A program made the position numbers and the translations under genes. 64,000 nucleotides of DNA from CAVZBW01 sp963773635 (GTDB taxonomy: Bacteria > Actinomycetota > Acidimicrobiia > Acidimicrobiales > RAAP-2). The notes beneath the pieces were generated by a model. That model had not been told where the DNA came from, did no database searches, and saw only the letters and a program-made list of their open reading frames with translations. Position 1 is the stretch's first letter; the number at the start of each line of letters is the position of its first letter. The stretch lies in assembly GCA_963773635.1 (NCBI GenBank), contig CAVZBW010000005.1, positions 434,001-498,000 of the forward strand, written 5' to 3'. Of the stretch, positions 8,184 to 15,998 are shown in pieces.

Positions 8184-9392
8184 CTACCCGCCCGGGCCCG
8201 AGAAGACGAAGAGCGTGTGGGAGCTGTCGGTGCTGGCGCGGAAGTCCGGGCCTCCGCTGTAGTCCGCCTCAAGGGTGTAGTGCCCCACCGGAGTGTTCCC
8301 GGGGACGAAGTAGGTGGCGCTGGCGGCGCCGTTGGTCAGCGTGGCCGAGGTCGCCGGGTTGCCGACCGGATTGGCGCCGTTCCGCACCGTGAAGGTCACC
8401 GTGCCCTCGTCGACCGGGGCTCCACCATCGGTAACCGTGGCGGTGAGGGTGAGCGGTCGGACCAACGTCGAGAAGGGCGTGATGGCGTCGTGGGCGGTCG
8501 TGATCGTCGAGGGCTTCTGATAGCTGATGGTCACTCGGCCGTTGCCCGTCTGCAAACCGTTGGCCATCGATGGCGACTCCGCTGATGGGGTGACGAAGCC
8601 CGAGCCGCCACCGCCACCGCCAGAGAACTCGGGACCGAAGAAACCGCCGCCACCACCGAAGTAGCCCCCACCGCCCCCACCACCGCTGTCGCCGCCGAGC
8701 CCGAAGGGCGGCCCGTCCGCGCCGGTGCCACCAGTCCCGCTGGTACCTTCCTGGTGGCCCGATCCACCCATGTGCTGAGTGCCGCCGGTGCCGCCGTCAC
8801 AGCCGTCAGCGAGAACGGCATGGCCTCCGTGAGATCCACCGCCCGTGCCCCCTGTGCAGTCCTCCCGGGTAGTGGTGCCCCCTCCGCCTCCGCCGCCGGC
8901 CACGATGATCCGGTCGGCCAGGCCGAAGCTGCCCGTGCGCACGTCCGAGGCGCCGCCACCACCACCGCCCGACCGATTGCCAGGCCCGAGCGCGACTCCG
9001 CTCTCACCGCCGCCGTTGGAACCACCCGGTGACGGGTTGCCTGCGGGGGGCTGTCCCCCCACGTTCACCTGGAGCGTTTCGGCGCCGCCTCGGACAACCA
9101 TCGTGGCTCGCGCCTCGCCGCCCAATCCGCCGGCGGTGCCGTCGGTCCCGGGGGCGCCCTGCGCCCCGAGGGCGACGATGCTCACCCGTGTGACTCCGCC
9201 CGGCACCGGCCAGTCCGTCTGCCCCGGCGAGAAGGTGCAGGTGATCGCAGCCGCTCCGGGAGTGCAGGACGGCTGCGATGCCCCCGCAGGCGTATCGAAG
9301 GTCCCCGCGAGGGCCATGAGCCCGCCGAGCAACACCACGCCTCCGAGGCCGCCCGCGGACGCGCCTCGCACGGTTTTCGTAAGACCGGACAA
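8184..9392 (-). CDS. Secreted glycine-rich protein with C-terminal Ig-like domain
   Basis: A 402-residue protein. The signal peptide occupies about residues 1-38 (basic start, then a hydrophobic GGVVLLGGLMALAG core and an AGAS cleavage region). Next comes a Cys-containing CTFSPGQTDWPVPGGV segment, and from about 80 to 290 a low-complexity glycine-rich region with long Gly runs interrupted by VRTGSFGLADRIIVAGG. This resembles the glycine-rich domain of secreted actinobacterial proteins. The last about 110 residues form a bacterial Ig-like (Big_3/Big_5-type) domain with LTLTATVTDGG, GTVTFTV and the terminal YTLEADYSG. No sortase signal or membrane anchor follows, so it is likely secreted or loosely wall-bound. 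Function unknown. Confidence 0.78.
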   Translation of the reverse strand: MSGLTKTVRGASAGGLGGVVLLGGLMALAGTFDTPAGASQPSCTPGAAAITCTFSPGQTDWPVPGGVTRVSIVALGAQGAPGTDGTAGGLGGEARATMVVRGGAETLQVNVGGQPPAGNPSPGGSNGGGESGVALGPGNRSGGGGGGASDVRTGSFGLADRIIVAGGGGGGGTTTREDCTGGTGGGSHGGHAVLADGCDGGTGGTQHMGGSGHQEGTSGTGGTGADGPPFGLGGDSGGGGGGGYFGGGGGFFGPEFSGGGGGGSGFVTPSAESPSMANGLQTGNGRVTISYQKPSTITTAHDAITPFSTLVRPLTLTATVTDGGAPVDEGTVTFTVRNGANPVGNPATSATLTNGAASATYFVPGNTPVGHYTLEADYSGGPDFRASTDSSHTLFVFSGPGG

Positions 9393-9395
9393 GCG

Positions 9396-9857
9396 CTAGG
9401 GGCCTTCTATTGTCCAGTCGACCAGCACCACGTGTGTGCCGAGGCCGAACAAGCCTCCGCGTTGCAGAACCTCAGCGCGCCAGGTGACGCTGCAGCGATA
9501 CGGAGATGGCAGTCGTCCATTCGCAACGACCAGGCAGTGCGCCTCGTCGGTACCGTAACCGGACTTGGCAACCAACGAGATGAGGTCATGGTTTGGCGCT
9601 ACGTACGACACGCTGACCTCCGTTGCGAAGAAGTCGTCACCCGCCTCGAACCGGGTCACCGAATTCGCACCTACGGGATTGCCGGGCAACTTGCACCACT
9701 TGTTGGTGAGACCGAGCTGTCCGCGGTCGAGATCGAGCGGTGCCGTGGTGTCGTTGTGCGTGGTGACGTCCACTGACGTCACCACGCAACCGACAGCCGC
9801 TCCAGCTGGTGGTGACGCCACGCTCGCGGTTGTAAGCCACATCCCCGCACCGAGCAC
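9396..9857 (-). CDS. Secreted cysteine-containing hypothetical protein (start probably frameshifted)
   Basis: 153 residues from the GTG at 9857, with a mature part of about 130 residues holding four Cys in two pairs (CVVTSVDV, WCKLPG, HCLVV, YRCSV), compatible with two disulfides. The frame begins in the middle of a hydrophobic stretch. In the neighbouring frame, an ATG at 9933 or 9945 encodes a basic MGLTGRTLLAKARLS segment; joining the frames by skipping one base near 9880 gives a complete signal peptide ending SPPAGAA. The gene therefore probably starts near 9945 with a one-base insertion. It ends 3 nt before the glycine-rich gene start, so the two are likely co-transcribed. Function unknown. 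Confidence 0.6.
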   Translation of the reverse strand: MLGAGMWLTTASVASPPAGAAVGCVVTSVDVTTHNDTTAPLDLDRGQLGLTNKWCKLPGNPVGANSVTRFEAGDDFFATEVSVSYVAPNHDLISLVAKSGYGTDEAHCLVVANGRLPSPYRCSVTWRAEVLQRGGLFGLGTHVVLVDWTIEGP

Positions 9858-9983
9858 CGAGGCCCCCAGAGCGACTCGCGCTCAGCGCGGACAGCCGAGC
9901 CTTGGCCAGCAATGTCCGTCCGGTCAGCCCCATCCTCGCTCCCATGGCCCGGTGTGCGCTCAGGCGACAGACTTTCACTCCGC

Positions 9984-10026
9984 CTGTACAGCGTCAACGC
10001 TGCGCGACGAGGCACGAGCTGTACAG
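9984..10026. promoter_or_regulatory. Pair of CTGTACAG palindromes between divergent genes
   Basis: The perfect 8-base palindrome CTGTACAG occurs at 9984-9991 and again at 10019-10026, 35 bp apart, in the gap between the secreted-protein gene (leftward) and the SirB1-type gene (rightward, start 10035). A TTGACG on the minus strand lies directly beside the first copy. The paired symmetric sites could bind a dimeric regulator, but no regulator is identified. Confidence 0.3.
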
Positions 10027-10034
10027 TCGAGTAG

Positions 10035-10826
10035 GTGGCCGCGTATACGGGCTGGGCTGAGCTCATGAGGCGCCCGGAGACCGAGATCCCCCTTGACGAA
10101 GGTGCTCTTCTCATCGCCGCAGCGGGGGATTCGAATCTCGACGTGGCCAGCGGGTTAGCCGACCTCGACCGTCTGGCTGAGCAGGTGGACGGCGTCGACT
10201 GCGCCAGCGTGTGCCGCCTGGTGTTCGAGTCCCTCGGTATCCGCGGTGACCGGCAGACCTACGACGACCCGCAAAACTCCTACCTCCACCGGGTCATTTC
10301 CCGACGAATGGGCATCCCCATCACGTTGTCGGTGCTGCTGATCGAGCTCGGACGTCGGTGTGGCGTGCCCCTCGAGGGCGTGGGCATGCCAGGACATTTC
10401 TTGGTGAGAGACCCCGCCGATCCCGACCTCCTCATCGACCCCTTCTCGGGCGGCCAGCGGCTCGACCGGGCTGGCTGCGCCGAGCTCATGCGCTCTGCCG
10501 TTGGACCGGGGCTCGAGCTGCAGGCGGCCATGCTGAGGTCTATTGGTCCTCGGGCCATCTTGGCGCGGATGCTGGCGAATCTCGATGCCAGCTTCCGCCG
10601 ACGCCTGGACCTCGACGGTTACCGGTGGGTGACGACGCTACGGGTAGCCACACCGGATATCCCGTTCCGGAACCGGGTAGCACTGGCCGAGGGATTGGCC
10701 GGCATCGGCTACTACGAGGATGCGGCAGAAATGCTCGAGATGCTGGCCACCGAGCCGGGCATCTCGGACGAGGCTGCAGATGCACTCCAGAGTCGGGCGC
10801 GCCATGTGATCAGTCGCTTCAACTGA
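10035..10826 (+). CDS. SirB1-type transglutaminase-like protein with helical repeats
   Basis: A 263-residue protein of the SirB1 family (transglutaminase-like core 2). The core has NSYLHRVISRRMGIPITLSVLLIELGRRCGV followed by GMPGHFLVRD and LLIDPFSGG, which supply the conserved His and Asp. The usual active-site Cys is not evident, as in many family members. The last about 90 residues are helical and TPR-like (MLANLDASFRRR, EMLATEPG). GTG 10035 is the first start; an ATG at 10065 is an alternative. Such proteins are widespread but poorly characterised in actinobacteria. Confidence 0.75.
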   Translation: MAAYTGWAELMRRPETEIPLDEGALLIAAAGDSNLDVASGLADLDRLAEQVDGVDCASVCRLVFESLGIRGDRQTYDDPQNSYLHRVISRRMGIPITLSVLLIELGRRCGVPLEGVGMPGHFLVRDPADPDLLIDPFSGGQRLDRAGCAELMRSAVGPGLELQAAMLRSIGPRAILARMLANLDASFRRRLDLDGYRWVTTLRVATPDIPFRNRVALAEGLAGIGYYEDAAEMLEMLATEPGISDEAADALQSRARHVISRFN

Positions 10827-10875
10827 ACCGCTCAGGATCGCAGAATCGTTCTATCTGCTCTTGAACAGCTCCGCT

Positions 10876-11091
10876 TCAGAGCCGGGCGACGGCCAGGAGG
10901 GTCGGTATAACGAGCGGCCCGATGTCGAGGCCGTAAAGAGCTTGGTGGACCTCCAGGCCCTCCCCGACGGCAAGGAGATGGGCCGCGATCTCCTTGGAGG
11001 GCCGGCTTGAGATGATCCAGCCCCGCTCCTTCAGTCCCTCCACGAACCGAGCGATCTCCCACACCCAATTGCGGTGGATGTAAGTGAGCAC
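10876..11091 (-). pseudogene. Possible C-terminal remnant of a TetR-family regulator
   Basis: A 71-codon frame reads TYIHRNWVWEIARFVEGLKERGWI, then KEIAAHLLAVGEGLEVHQALYGLD. The spacing of helices and the DGL-like GEGLEV turn resemble the ligand-binding C-terminal domain of TetR regulators. No HTH-bearing N-terminus is found upstream on this strand (11092-11430), although the same frame stays open a little further as VARVGHLDLEEIASHREL. It is either a decayed fragment or a small protein of its own. The rest of 10827-11430 shows no convincing gene. Confidence 0.35.
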
Positions 11092-11430
11092 CTCCGCGAT
11101 GTCGAGCTCCCGGTGGGAGGCTATTTCTTCGAGGTCCAGGTGACCGACTCGAGCAACCCGCGTCAGTCCGGATACTTCCCCCAGTCGATCTCCGTTATCT
11201 CCGCGGGGGCAGCACCAATGGTCTGTCCTGCATCACGGGATGTTCTTGACGGGCGGCGTCATCAGAGCGACGCGGTGTCGGACCCGGCGCGGCAAAGTGC
11301 GGCCCTCGTGACCAACTCTCCCGGTCTCCCGCAGATCTTTGTTGGCTAGCCCAGGCAAGGGGGAATGGCCACCGGGGGAGCGGTCCCGCCTCAGACCGGG
11401 GCTCGCGAGCCGTGAGACAATGGCAACCCG

Positions 11431-13095
11431 ATGCCACCTCCGATCCTCCTGACGGTCGACGACGATCCGGACGTCTCCCGGTCCTTGGCGCGTGACCTGC
11501 GTCAGCACTACGGCGAGGACTACCGCATTCGCCGGGCCGAGTCCGGGCGCGCCGCGCTTGACGCGCTCAAGGAGCTCAAGCTCCGCGACGAGAGGGTCGG
11601 TTTGTTGCTCGCCGACCAGAGGATGCCGGAGATGACCGGGGTCGAGTTCCTGGAGCAGGCCCGCCAGTTCTACCCCAAGGCCCGCCGGGTCCTACTCACC
11701 GCCTATGCCGATACCGAGGCGGCGATTGCGGCCATCAACAGGGCCGACGTGGACTACTACCTGCTCAAACCGTGGGACCCGCCGCAGGAGAAGCTCTATC
11801 CCGTCCTCGACGATCTGCTCGAGGACTGGAAGATGCTCGATCGGCTCAAGTCGGACGACGGCGTCCGGGTCGTCGGTCACCGTTGGTCGGCCCCTTCGCA
11901 CGAGCTCAAGGACTTCCTGACCCGCAACCAATTGCCCTTCCGGTGGCTCGAACTCGACCGCGACGCCGAGGCCGCCAGGCTGCTCGCGGCCAACGACGGT
12001 GACGCCGAACATCTGCCCCTTGTGATCACCGACTCGGGGCAGGCCCTGCAGGCCCCCTCGACGATCGAAGTGGCGGACGCGTTGGGGCTCTCGTCGACAC
12101 CATCCCTCCCGTTCTACGACATCATCGTGATCGGGGGCGGCCCGGCCGGCCTGGGGGCCGCCGTCTACGGGGCGTCCGAGGGCTTGCGCACGGTGCTCGT
12201 CGAGCGGGAAGCGATCGGAGGCCAGGCGGGCCAGAGCTCGAGGATCGAGAACTACCTGGGCTTCCCCTCGGGCATCCGGGGCGGCGACCTTGCCTGGCGG
12301 GCGACCACCCAGGCCCGGCGGTTCGGCGCCGAGATGCTCCTCGCCTCCGAGGTCGCCAGCCTCAACGTGTGCGGTCCGGCCAGGGTCGTTCGCCTCGCGA
12401 ACGGGCGCGAACTCTCTGCCCATTCGGTGTTGCTGACCACCGGCGTCGCCTATCGACGCTTGGTCGCGCCCGGCGTCGACGAATTCACGGGGAAGGGCGT
12501 CTACTACGGGGCGGCGACAACCGAAGCGCAATCCTGCCGGGACGAGGACGTCTTCATCGTCGGGGGAGCCAATTCGGCCGGCCAGGCCGCCGTCTTCTTC
12601 GCTGCCACCGCTCGCAGTGTCACCCTCATGGTCCGAGGCCAGAGTCTCGAGCGCTCGATGTCCCAATACCTGATCCAGCAGATCGCAGAACTTCCGAACG
12701 TGCACGTGCGGACCTGCGCCGCAGTGGTGGGCGCCGCCGGGAGCGACCACCTCGAGCGGCTGAGGATCGCCGACCTGGAAGCGGGCAGCGAGGAGGAGAT
12801 CGAGGCCTCCTGGCTGTTCGTCTTCATCGGCGCCGCACCCTGCACGGATTGGTTGGGGAAAGACGTCCTGCGCGATGAGAACGGGTTCGTGCTGACCGGT
12901 CCGGACCTGATCACCGATGGACAACCCCCAACCGACTGGCCGCTCGAGCGGCAGCCGTACTACTTGGAGACCAGCGTGCCCGGGGTGTTCGCCGCGGGCG
13001 ACGTGCGCGGCGAATCGGTCAAGCGCGTGGCGTCGGCGGTCGGCGAGGGCGCCATGGCCGTCACCCTCGTTCACCGTTACCTGGAGTTGTTGTGA
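11431..13095 (+). CDS. Response regulator receiver fused to glutaredoxin-like and FAD-reductase domains
   Basis: A 554-residue fusion. Residues 1-125 are a receiver with acidic DDD at 10-12, phospho-acceptor Asp62 (LLLADQRMPEMTG) and Lys113 (LLKPWDPP). Residues 145-215 resemble a glutaredoxin/thioredoxin-fold insert whose active site reads WSAPSH, without cysteines. From 229 to the end is a thioredoxin-reductase-like flavoprotein with GGGPAG (FAD), GGQAGQSSRIENYLGF, GGANSAGQAA (NAD(P)H) and the C-terminal AAGDVR motif. The CxxC redox pair of true thioredoxin reductase is absent (GAATTEA there), so it should oxidise NAD(P)H without reducing thioredoxin. The stop overlaps the next start by 4 nt (GTGA), coupling it to the cNMP-binding kinase. 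Confidence 0.88.
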   Translation: MPPPILLTVDDDPDVSRSLARDLRQHYGEDYRIRRAESGRAALDALKELKLRDERVGLLLADQRMPEMTGVEFLEQARQFYPKARRVLLTAYADTEAAIAAINRADVDYYLLKPWDPPQEKLYPVLDDLLEDWKMLDRLKSDDGVRVVGHRWSAPSHELKDFLTRNQLPFRWLELDRDAEAARLLAANDGDAEHLPLVITDSGQALQAPSTIEVADALGLSSTPSLPFYDIIVIGGGPAGLGAAVYGASEGLRTVLVEREAIGGQAGQSSRIENYLGFPSGIRGGDLAWRATTQARRFGAEMLLASEVASLNVCGPARVVRLANGRELSAHSVLLTTGVAYRRLVAPGVDEFTGKGVYYGAATTEAQSCRDEDVFIVGGANSAGQAAVFFAATARSVTLMVRGQSLERSMSQYLIQQIAELPNVHVRTCAAVVGAAGSDHLERLRIADLEAGSEEEIEASWLFVFIGAAPCTDWLGKDVLRDENGFVLTGPDLITDGQPPTDWPLERQPYYLETSVPGVFAAGDVRGESVKRVASAVGEGAMAVTLVHRYLELL

Positions 13096-14532
13096 CCGCG
13101 CAGCCGGACGAGCTCAAACAAGAGCTGCGCGGCAGCTTTCTCTTCGAGAGCCTCTCCGACGAACAGCTGGACTGGCTCGTCCAACACGGCAGCGTCGAGA
13201 CCCATGGCCCCGGAACCAACGTCTACGACGAGGGTGCTCCGGCGGAGTTCTTCTATGTCCTGCTCCAAGGCGAGATCCAGTTGGTCAAGCATCTGGACGG
13301 CTCCGACGTGGTGATGTCGACCGCGAACCAGCCGGGCGCCTATGGCGGGGCCACCCGGGCCTTCGTCCCCGCCTCGGAGGACGAGTCCTACGCCTTCGGA
13401 CTTCGGACCGTGACCGAGCACACGCCTGTTCAAGTTGCGCGGTGCCGACTTCGCTTACCTGCTCAAGACGTGGTTCCCCATGGCGGTGCATCTCCTGGAC
13501 GGGTTGTTCCTCGGGATGACCAACTCGGAAGCCCTCGTAGGACAACGGGAAAAGCTGATCGCACTCGGTGCGCTCTCCGCCGGCCTGGCGCACGAGCTCA
13601 ACAATCCAGCGGCCGCCGAGTCTCGGGCGGCCGAAGCGCTCAGCGGTCGGCTGCAGGAGGGTCGCCAAACGATGGTCAAGCTGGCGCCCAAGCTCGGTAG
13701 AGACCAGCTCCACGAGCTGCTCGACCTGCTCAACGAGGCCATCGAAGAGGCTCGCACGGCACCAACCCTCTCGACGGTGGAGGCGGGTGATCTCGAAGAC
13801 GACCTGGCCGCCCGCCTCGAGGCCGCCGGGGTGGAGGATCCCTGGGAGCTGGCGCCCGCCCTTGCGTCGGCCCACGTAGACGCCACCTGGCTGGATCGCG
13901 TGATCGCCGGCGGGGGAGGGCAGTACGCCGTCCGCTGGCTGGCGATCGCGCTCGAGGTCGAGAGTCTGGTCGGGGAGATACGCAGTTCAGCCGGGCGCAT
14001 CTCCGAATTGGTCGGTGCGATGAAGGATTACAGCCACCTCGACAAGGCTCCGCTCGAGGAGATCGATATTCACGAGGGGCTGGAGAGCACGCTGGTGATC
14101 TTCGGCCACAAGCTCAAGGAGGGTGTGACGGTCGTCCGGGACTACGACCGCACTCTGCCCACCATCTGCGCCCGGGCCGGGGAGCTCAACCAGGTGTGGA
14201 CCAACATCATCCACAACGCCGTCGACGCGATGGGTGGCAAAGGGACGCTCACCATTCGCACCGCCCGTGACCGCGATCGCGTGCTGGTCGAGATCAGGGA
14301 CACGGGTCCCGGGATCCCCCGCGAAGTGCAGCGTCGGATCTTTGAGCCGTTCTTCACGACCAAAGATGTCGGTCATGGCACCGGGCTCGGCCTCGACATC
14401 AGCCACCGCATCGTCGTTCGCCGCCACCATGGAGATATCCGGGTCGAATCCGAGCCGGGTGATACTCGTTTCCTGGTGTGGCTTCCCATCGATCAGCCCG
14501 GAGCTGCGGATCCGGCAGTATCGCCGAAATAG
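13092..14532 (+). CDS. cNMP-binding sensor histidine kinase (single frameshift)
   Basis: The N-terminus is a CRP-like cyclic-nucleotide-binding domain (FLFESLSDEQLDWLV, then EGAPAEFFYVLLQGEIQLV). The kinase follows: H-box AGLAHELNNPAAAE, N-box WTNIIHNAVDAMGG, G-boxes DTGPGIP and GTGLGLDI, with FEPFFTTK between them. The cNMP domain is in one frame up to TEHTP (about 13430) and the kinase in the next, resuming FKLRGADFAYLL. Dropping one base in cacgcctgttc (13421-13431) joins them into 480 codons. No membrane segment is seen, so it is a cytoplasmic sensor. It is translationally coupled to the receiver-flavoprotein, its probable phosphorylation partner. Confidence 0.8.
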
Positions 14533-14727
14533 AGAAGCCCGCGCTCAGCGGGACAAGGCTGCCGCCGTCGGTACCGCCGGGGTAGCGAACGCCCGCCCGC
14601 CGAGGCCCTTACCACCCTCGCCCCGGTTCGTTTAGGTTCTTCCTGGGGCTGGTGCCCCGCTTGCGGGCCGTGATTCGCTCGGATGAGGCGGACGGGAAGA
14701 AGGGCGGCGCAGCGAGGAGGTGCATCC

Positions 14728-14869
14728 GTGACCGAGAACGTCGTCGTCCTCTTCACCGACCTGGTGCACGAACCATTCCCGTGCCGCCGCCGTCGCCAAC
14801 GAGTACCGGGCGATCGGGCGGCGGGCGGCTCATTCGCTCGAGGCCTTAGGAGCCGGTAGCAGTCAGTGA
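14728..14869 (+). pseudogene. Relic of a class III nucleotidyl cyclase gene
   Basis: A strong ribosome site AGGAGG (14715-14720) precedes GTG 14728, and the translation opens VTENVVVLFTDLV, the typical start of an actinobacterial adenylate/guanylate-cyclase gene (normally TDLVGSTE and a further several hundred residues). After 13 residues the similarity stops. In the next frame a tail AAAVANEYRAIGRRAAHSLEALGAG runs to a TGA at 14867, plausible as the original C-terminus. As with the nitronate-monooxygenase relic, both ends remain and the middle is gone. It lies just after a cNMP-binding kinase that may once have sensed its product. The 195 bp before it (14533-14727) show no gene. Confidence 0.5.
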
Positions 14870-15688
14870 GAACACCGGCTGCCGCGGATTGCTGGCCGGG
14901 GGCCTTGCGGGTGAACAGACCGTGCGCTCAGCGCAACGAATGCCGACGCAAGGTTTGCTGCCGCGGGAGCGATGCCCGTAGCGAATCAATGACTCCTGCC
15001 TCCGGGCGCGCGCTCGAGCGATCCCGCGGCCGCTCCAGATCGCGAGGCCGACGACCGTCACGAGGAACACGCAGCCGGACCAATAGAGCAGCGTGGCAAG
15101 CTCCGGATAGGCGGTTCTCGTCAGGGTGAATCCCGGCTCCACCTGTCGCAGTAGCGACCACTCGCGTTGCCCGAGAGTTGCCGCGTCGGCAGCCGAAAGC
15201 CCGGAGACCGGCGATGCGACGAACTCGATCACGACGACCCTGCCCACGCGAAGTACCTCTACATAGGCTCTGGACGAGGCATCCGACGTGCCCGCGAAGG
15301 AAGAACCGGTCGCTCCTTGGATGCCGGTCGGGAAATGTCCGGTGTAGCGATACGACGAGCCCTTGAGCGCCTCCGGTGAGCTGTACTGCTTCCGTGCCTC
15401 CTCCGCCAGCGATTTCGCCACGGCATCGGTCGGTACCAGCTGAATGGCCAGGACGGCCGACCTTTTCGACGACGAGGTCCCCGTCCACTGCACCTCGTAG
15501 ATCCCCGTGTCGGCGGGATCTGTAGCGGCGGCCTCCTTCAACGCCCGAAACGTGGACGACGAGCCGGAGGCCGTCCGCGCGGCCTTGGGTGTCGGCGCGA
15601 CGCCCGACAGCCCGGTTTTCGAGACCGACAAAGAAGACATCGTCCATCGGTCCACGACGGCGTGCGGGATGAAGGAGAAGTAGCCCAA
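14846..15688 (-). CDS. Membrane protein with two flanking transmembrane segments, unknown function
   Basis: From TTG 15688 the frame encodes 280 residues. The same frame is open upstream to a stop near 15790 and encodes RLRWLVAAVIVVALAALGYFSFIP, an obvious N-terminal membrane helix, so the true start is probably upstream (a CTG at 15766 is the only near-start codon there, or the start has been damaged). A roughly 150-residue extracytoplasmic domain follows (TGIYEVQWTGTSSSKRS, YTGHFPTGIQG, VEVLRVGRVVVIEFVAS), then a second helix LLYWSGCVFLVTVVGLAIWSG and a basic tail. It resembles small actinobacterial membrane proteins of unknown role and converges on the cyclase relic. Confidence 0.6.
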   Translation of the reverse strand: MGYFSFIPHAVVDRWTMSSLSVSKTGLSGVAPTPKAARTASGSSSTFRALKEAAATDPADTGIYEVQWTGTSSSKRSAVLAIQLVPTDAVAKSLAEEARKQYSSPEALKGSSYRYTGHFPTGIQGATGSSFAGTSDASSRAYVEVLRVGRVVVIEFVASPVSGLSAADAATLGQREWSLLRQVEPGFTLTRTAYPELATLLYWSGCVFLVTVVGLAIWSGRGIARARARRQESLIRYGHRSRGSKPCVGIRCAERTVCSPARPPASNPRQPVFSLTATGS

Positions 15689-15998
15689 CGCGGCCAGCGC
15701 GACGACGATGACCGCGGCGACGAGCCAGCGCAGGCGGGATGCCTGTCGGACAGCCTCATGAGTCAGCGGGCAGATCCGTCATCTTCGAAGTCGCACCTGT
15801 ATTGCCGCTGAGAGCCCGCTGACAATGCCCTGTGGACCACCGGGGGTTGCAGGAAGCAACAGTCGGTCGGATCAATCGGCCCGCGCCGTACCGTTCACAG
15901 TGGCACGTACGCCTGCTCCAAGCCGGCACACAGGTCCGACCGTTGTACTTCCGGTGCCCTTGGCCTCCTGCGTACCTCTCGAAGGGAGATCTCCGTCC

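Noticed and set aside
15538..15759. Plus one reading of the 15.7 kb membrane-protein start at ATG 15759
   Set aside because: That frame is not the one encoding the membrane helix; joining them would need a deletion-type shift with no support.
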